Assembly (NCBI RefSeq): GCF_001939065.1
Contig: NZ_MPSZ01000001.1
Location: 620,001-684,000 of the forward strand
From: Exiguobacterium indicum HHS 31
GTDB taxonomy: Bacteria; Bacillota; Bacilli; Exiguobacteriales; Exiguobacteriaceae
DNA length: 64,000 nucleotides
Direction of reading: 5' to 3'
Shown here: positions 60,987 through 64,000 of the stretch, piece after piece
Layout of the letters: the number at the start of each line of letters is the position of its first letter
How positions within the stretch are numbered: the stretch's first letter is position 1
The notes under the pieces: model-generated
What the model was told of the DNA's origin: nothing
The model's input: only the letters and a program-made list of their open reading frames with translations
Databases searched by the model: none
Translations under genes and position numbers: made by a program

Positions 60987-61162
60987 AGGGATCTCCTCCT
61001 TATGAAAAGGTTACCATTATTATACTATTAAGTAAGGTGTATGTAAAATTAATTCCAATTAGAACCGTGAATTTTCATCACAATGTTTCAGAAAGGAATG
61101 ACAACATTCCTACTTCTTGATTCGACAATGCATTAGGAAGGTTGTTTTCATATAACGATTGG

Positions 61163-61513
61163 TTACACGAGGCGAAGTAAGAGTCCTGAAGCCGCTAACG
61201 ATGAAGCGTCCTGAACGTAGCAATATCTTGTTAATGATGCATCATTGATTCGACAAAGTGTAAGCTGACGCTTTTGAAAATCGATCTCCTCGATATACAC
61301 GCGTTCCGATATAGGTTCGGCATCTTCTGTTGTCTGCAAAGACAATGGAATCCGTTCGCGCAACACGATAAACAGGACGATTTCGATTTGGTCGGTACTG
61401 GGTGTAGAGGACGTGTCGTGAAAGAAAAGAGTTTCGTTCATCGAAAGACTGAGGGTTGAGTATAACGAGTGTTGAGAAATTAAATGTGTCGGGTTGGTAT
61501 GAAGGTGCTGCAT
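61163..61513 (-). CDS. Possible YolD-like protein
   Basis: 116 residues from the ATG after AGGAGGTCCATC. The C-terminal half (IPLSLQTTEDAEPISERVYI, then EEIDFQKRQLTLCRI) fits the strand pattern of YolD-like proteins ('v.l.y...g....G.I..iD...k.l.l'). YolD genes often accompany Y-family polymerases, but none is here. The N-terminal half is not recognised. Confidence 0.5.
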   Translation of the reverse strand: MQHLHTNPTHLISQHSLYSTLSLSMNETLFFHDTSSTPSTDQIEIVLFIVLRERIPLSLQTTEDAEPISERVYIEEIDFQKRQLTLCRINDASLTRYCYVQDASSLAASGLLLRLV

Positions 61514-61645
61514 GATGGACCTCCTCATAATAAGAACGTATGTTCATATTATGGGGGGTGGAATGAATTTTCGCAATCTTATTTAAAGGGGATATGAGAA
61601 ACCTCATAAATAGTAGAAGGGACAACCACCTAAATAATGGTATGA

Positions 61646-61864
61646 CTTCAAAAGGAATATTATGTTGAAAAAGGTACGTACTCGAACGAAACGATTTCGT
61701 TTGGTCTGATCGTCAAAGAGGATCGGCTATTCCAGCTGAATGAAAATCAAGCGTTTTACTGTCTATTTGCTCATTTTTTTCTATACGGAAGAACAAAGAT
61801 TACTGGAAGTCCGAGAAATCAAGAGTCAGAAAACACTCCTCATCAAAAGGAATTAGACGTTTGA
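61646..61864 (+). pseudogene. Gene fragment without a start
   Basis: An open stretch of 72 codons, without ATG/GTG/TTG and ribosome site at its head, reads LQKEYYVEKGTYSNETISFG, LIVKEDRLFQLNENQAFYC and LFAHFFLYGR. Composition is protein-like. Probably the tail of a decayed gene; family not recognised. Confidence 0.35.
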
Positions 61865-61961
61865 AATAGTTAAGCAATTTTGTAATATGACATTTATTTG
61901 TGTCGTTTAAGACGCTCAGATTCTTAAAAGTGATTCACACTACGCTAAACACATATACAAG

Positions 61962-62003
61962 AAACACCCCTCTTAGTTCACAGTGAAACAGGAGGGGTGT
62001 TTT
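61962..62003. terminator. Rho-independent terminator
   Basis: Stem AAACACCCCTC/GAGGGGTGTTT with an inner TTCAC/GTGAA pair and T-rich tail. It may have served the decayed gene to its left. Confidence 0.8.
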
Positions 62004-62077
62004 ATGCCAAAAAAACATAGAATATCCGGGATACAAAAGATGAACATTCATTTTTTTAGATATTACCTTAACATCTT

Positions 62078-62401
62078 TCAAGGTCTAGAATCAGAATAAT
62101 AAATCCATCTTCCTCCAGGTAATGCAATCGTATAATCAACATTTAATAAATGGTCTAGTATCGACTCACCTGGGTAACAATCATCAATCGTTAGAATATC
62201 TAGTTTGTGAAGTAAATGGAGAAGTACTTGATGATCAGATTGTTTATTTCTATATAAAAAATCGAACAATTCATATTTATTTCGAAAAATGATGAATGTT
62301 TCGTGGTCTTTTAAGTCCATGTTGAATGGAAATACAAATTCTATTAAATGACTGTACTCTTCTTTAGTCAATTGTTCATGTACAGGTTTGGTATCTACCA
62401 T
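62078..62401 (-). CDS. Unrecognised small soluble protein
   Basis: 107 residues with GTGAGGGATAAAC before ATG. Helical: LTKEEYSHLIEFVFPF, YELFDFLYRNKQSDHQVLLH, LHKLDILTIDD, then LPGGRWIYYSDSRP. No TM or signal. A/T-rich. Could be another immunity-like gene, but nothing identifies it. Confidence 0.55.
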   Translation of the reverse strand: MVDTKPVHEQLTKEEYSHLIEFVFPFNMDLKDHETFIIFRNKYELFDFLYRNKQSDHQVLLHLLHKLDILTIDDCYPGESILDHLLNVDYTIALPGGRWIYYSDSRP

Positions 62402-62842
62402 GTTTATCCCTCACTTTTTCGTTTTAATATGGCGTGATGAACGATTGATTGTGTCTATGCGATCATCTACATGATGAGTAACGATCTCTGGAACATTTCC
62501 ATGAGCATGAGGATGTGAGTATACGAGTCAATTGAAAATTTTTGAACAACTCTAGGTCGTGTTTTTATCAAAAATCTCATTAACCGCATAATCATTTTGA
62601 AACAGCTATGTATCTCTATCCCAATACTTCGTGATTGTTAAACCTATATAACGAACAAAAATTATAAATTCTCGTAATTAATTATTATATTTTGTGGAGA
62701 AAAAACGAATAAATGAAAAAAAGATTGAAGTCCATCACCATTCTATCCATAATGTGTCCACTAAAATCTAGACCATTAGATTAAACATTATTTCTTAATT
62801 CGAGAATGAGTAAATGCTCAAGAAAAAAAATCACTTTAACAT
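62402..62842. other. AT-rich gene-poor region
   Basis: About 440 bases with no supported gene. A 23-codon frame at 62713-62784 begins MKKRLKSITILSIM, like the start of a signal peptide, but stops early and its GGAG is 13 bases away. Stop codons are dense in all frames. Confidence 0.5.
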
Positions 62843-62867
62843 GTATTTAAAATATATGTTTGGGTAT
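62843..62867 (+). promoter_or_regulatory. SigB-like promoter
   Basis: GTATTT, 13 bases, then GGGTAT, compared with the SigB consensus GTTTAA-N12-15-GGGTAT. The -10 is perfect, the -35 partial. It lies about 47 bases before the 24-residue peptide gene. Confidence 0.45.
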
Positions 62868-62913
62868 ATAAAGAGAGTATCACAGATTACACTTCAAAAG
62901 GAGGACGAAAATC

Positions 62914-62988
62914 ATGGTAGAAGGAAACAGCAACAAAATAAGTCGCAATAAAGCAGGTGGCAAAGCGAACACTAGAAAGCAAAAGTGA
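62914..62988 (+). CDS. 24-residue basic peptide
   Basis: AAAAGGAGGACGAAAATC precedes ATG; the product MVEGNSNKISRNKAGGKANT followed by RKQK is very basic and Gly/Asn-rich, like small nucleic-acid-binding or stress peptides. The strong ribosome site and SigB-like promoter support expression. No family recognised. Confidence 0.55.
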   Translation: MVEGNSNKISRNKAGGKANTRKQK

Positions 62989-63090
62989 TTTGTCTACCGT
63001 TTAAGCTCAGTAACAATTATTCGCTGGCTTCCTTTTTTATTAGATAAGGAGTTTTATATGGTCAGTGTAATAAAAGAGAGGGGAACTAAC

Positions 63091-63483
63091 ATGAAATGGA
63101 ATCATACAAAATCAATTAGTGTCAAACTACCGATTCTCGTTATCGTATTTTATTTCGTACTGAGCGTAGGGTATGAAATACAGTGGTATCATTCGGTTTG
63201 GATTGCGCTTGTTGTAGGATTAGTTGCTTATATTCTCGGAGATTACATCATTTTAAGAAAGAGTGGGAATCTCGTTGCTACGATTGCGGATTTAGGTCTA
63301 ACGTTTCTTTTGACCTGGTTCTTTGTTGGAACAGTAAGGGATGAATTTGGTGGAGATTCGATTTGGATGTCACTTTATGTTGCACTGATCGTTGCTGTCG
63401 TCGAGTATTTCTATCATATCTGGCTATTAAAGTCATTTAGCCGAAAACATGAAACCATTAAAAATCGTTCCTATCGTACGTGA
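63091..63483 (+). CDS. DUF2512 (YndM-like) membrane protein
   Basis: 130 residues with four TM helices (about 9-26, 31-52, 65-82, 90-110). The segment VVGLVAYILGDYIILRKSGN then LVATIADLGLTFLLTW is the DUF2512 signature ('GD..iLp...N.vAtiaDfgl'). GAGAGGGGAACTAAC precedes the ATG at 63091; another ATG 11 codons earlier has AAGGAGTTTTAT and cannot be excluded. Confidence 0.8.
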   Translation: MKWNHTKSISVKLPILVIVFYFVLSVGYEIQWYHSVWIALVVGLVAYILGDYIILRKSGNLVATIADLGLTFLLTWFFVGTVRDEFGGDSIWMSLYVALIVAVVEYFYHIWLLKSFSRKHETIKNRSYRT

Positions 63484-63533
63484 TGTATATTCTTAAAATC
63501 ATTAATGTTCTAAAAAAATACGACACGAAGACA

Positions 63534-63561
63534 AGGCTGCCATTCTAATCGATGGCAGCCT
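63534..63561. terminator. Hairpin terminator between convergent genes
   Basis: A perfect 10-bp stem AGGCTGCCAT/ATGGCAGCCT with an 8-base loop. Confidence 0.7.
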
Positions 63562-63603
63562 AACTTACGGATTATTTTACGAAGAAAATGAAATATAGCA
63601 TGA

Positions 63604-64000
63604 TTAACTCGGCATATGTTGCAGTTCATTATAAAGAATGTAGCTTCCTGAAGGAATGTCTTTCGCACGATACATGGCGAGATCTGCGTGCTGTAGCATC
63701 TCGAGCATACTCGAGGCATCCGTCGGATAGCAGGAGATACCGATGCTTGGCGGACATGAAATCATATGATTGGCAATCTCATAAGGTGCTTGTAACGTGC
63801 TCAACAACTGATTTGCAATACGATGAAGTTGTTCGTATGATTTAACATTCTTTAAAAGTAATGTAAATTCATCACCGCCTTGCCGTGCCATCATGTCAAA
63901 ATCCGCATCGAATGATTGTAGTCTTCTAGCGACCGCTTTCAATAATTGGTCACCGACATCGTGTCCCAGAGTATCGTTGACTGCTTTGAATTGATTTAAG
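63604..64000 (-). CDS. GGDEF (diguanylate cyclase) protein, N-terminus missing
   Basis: The C-terminal 131 residues of a protein entering from the right edge. It has FKAVNDTLGHDVGDQLLKAV and the active-site loop ARQGGDEFTLLL, then SIGISCYPTDA and LAMYRAKDIPSG, a complete GGDEF C-terminal half. The catalytic GGDEF is intact, so cyclic-di-GMP synthesis is plausible. The RxxD inhibitory site is absent at its usual place five residues before GGDEF. No EAL domain follows. The sensor part is out of view. Confidence 0.9.
   Translation of the reverse strand, partial: LNQFKAVNDTLGHDVGDQLLKAVARRLQSFDADFDMMARQGGDEFTLLLKNVKSYEQLHRIANQLLSTLQAPYEIANHMISCPPSIGISCYPTDASSMLEMLQHADLAMYRAKDIPSGSYILYNELQHMPS

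Noticed and set aside
61242..61625. 127-codon minus-strand frame
   Set aside because: It overlaps a better frame (61163-61513) that has AGGAGG before its ATG; this one has no ribosome site.
62713..62784. 23-codon signal-peptide-like frame
   Set aside because: The ribosome site is too far away and the frame ends before any mature part; noted only within the intergenic entry.

Overview
The window reads as a stretch of chromosome from a low-to-mid GC Bacillota of the Bacillales, most likely Exiguobacterium or a close relative. That is an inference. It rests on AGGAGG-type ribosome sites before nearly every gene, frequent GTG and TTG starts, a T-box leader, lipobox lipoproteins, and gene families typical of Bacillus relatives (DUF2188, DUF2512, DUF2691, DUF2975, TerC, Psd). 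No rRNA, tRNA, CRISPR array, transposase, integrase or phage gene was seen.

Layout. 1-7.8 kb: the end of a winged-helix regulator, a SolA-type FAD amine oxidase, a methyl-accepting chemotaxis protein with a SigD-like promoter, a stress-type short-chain dehydrogenase paired with an ABM monooxygenase, and an XRE regulator paired with a membrane protein. 7.8-12.3 kb: a T-box-controlled, long eukaryote-like (type 2) isoleucyl-tRNA synthetase followed by a SUKH protein and a GNAT acetyltransferase. 12.2-22.4 kb: ordinary accessory genes (nitrilase-fold hydrolase, VOC protein, Nudix, Cof-type HAD overlapping a LacI regulator, an APH-like kinase, a P-loop kinase that seems to start at ATA, an ankyrin protein, a frameshifted AraC regulator, a nucleoside phosphorylase-like protein, membrane proteins and a lipoprotein).

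22.8-44.6 kb is the unusual part. About 26 mostly unrecognised, mostly plus-strand genes with short gaps carry domains known from polymorphic-toxin immunity repertoires: SUKH/SMI1, Imm26-like, SUFU (YqcF-like), and DUF2716, DUF2750, DUF2691, DUF2199 and DUF5412. A paralogous family that I describe as WGR-like recurs six times, fused to different partners (DUF2716-like or transmembrane helices). One uncharacterised gene is triplicated in tandem and another duplicated. No toxin, secretion gene or recombinase lies inside. I read it as an array of orphan immunity genes, with some members broken.

39.7-41.1 kb (aldo/keto reductase plus HxlR), inside that stretch, and 54-56.8 kb (MFS transporter, luciferase-like oxidoreductase and HxlR) share an ungapped 33-bp element that is a strong candidate HxlR operator. 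44.9-64 kb is otherwise housekeeping and accessory: SstT transporter, lipoproteins, phosphatidylserine decarboxylase, DUF2834 protein with a divergent TetR regulator and twin operators, LysE/LysR pair, neutral-ceramidase-like hydrolase, TerC, secreted and membrane proteins, a zinc-free MDR oxidoreductase, several very small membrane peptides, a DUF2512 protein, and the C-terminal half of a GGDEF protein at the right edge.

Four genes show clear single lesions (AraC regulator, 25.4-kb gene, 52.6-kb small gene, 60.4-kb small gene) and two further stretches look like gene remnants. So many in 64 kb points either to active gene decay in accessory regions or to indel errors in the assembly.
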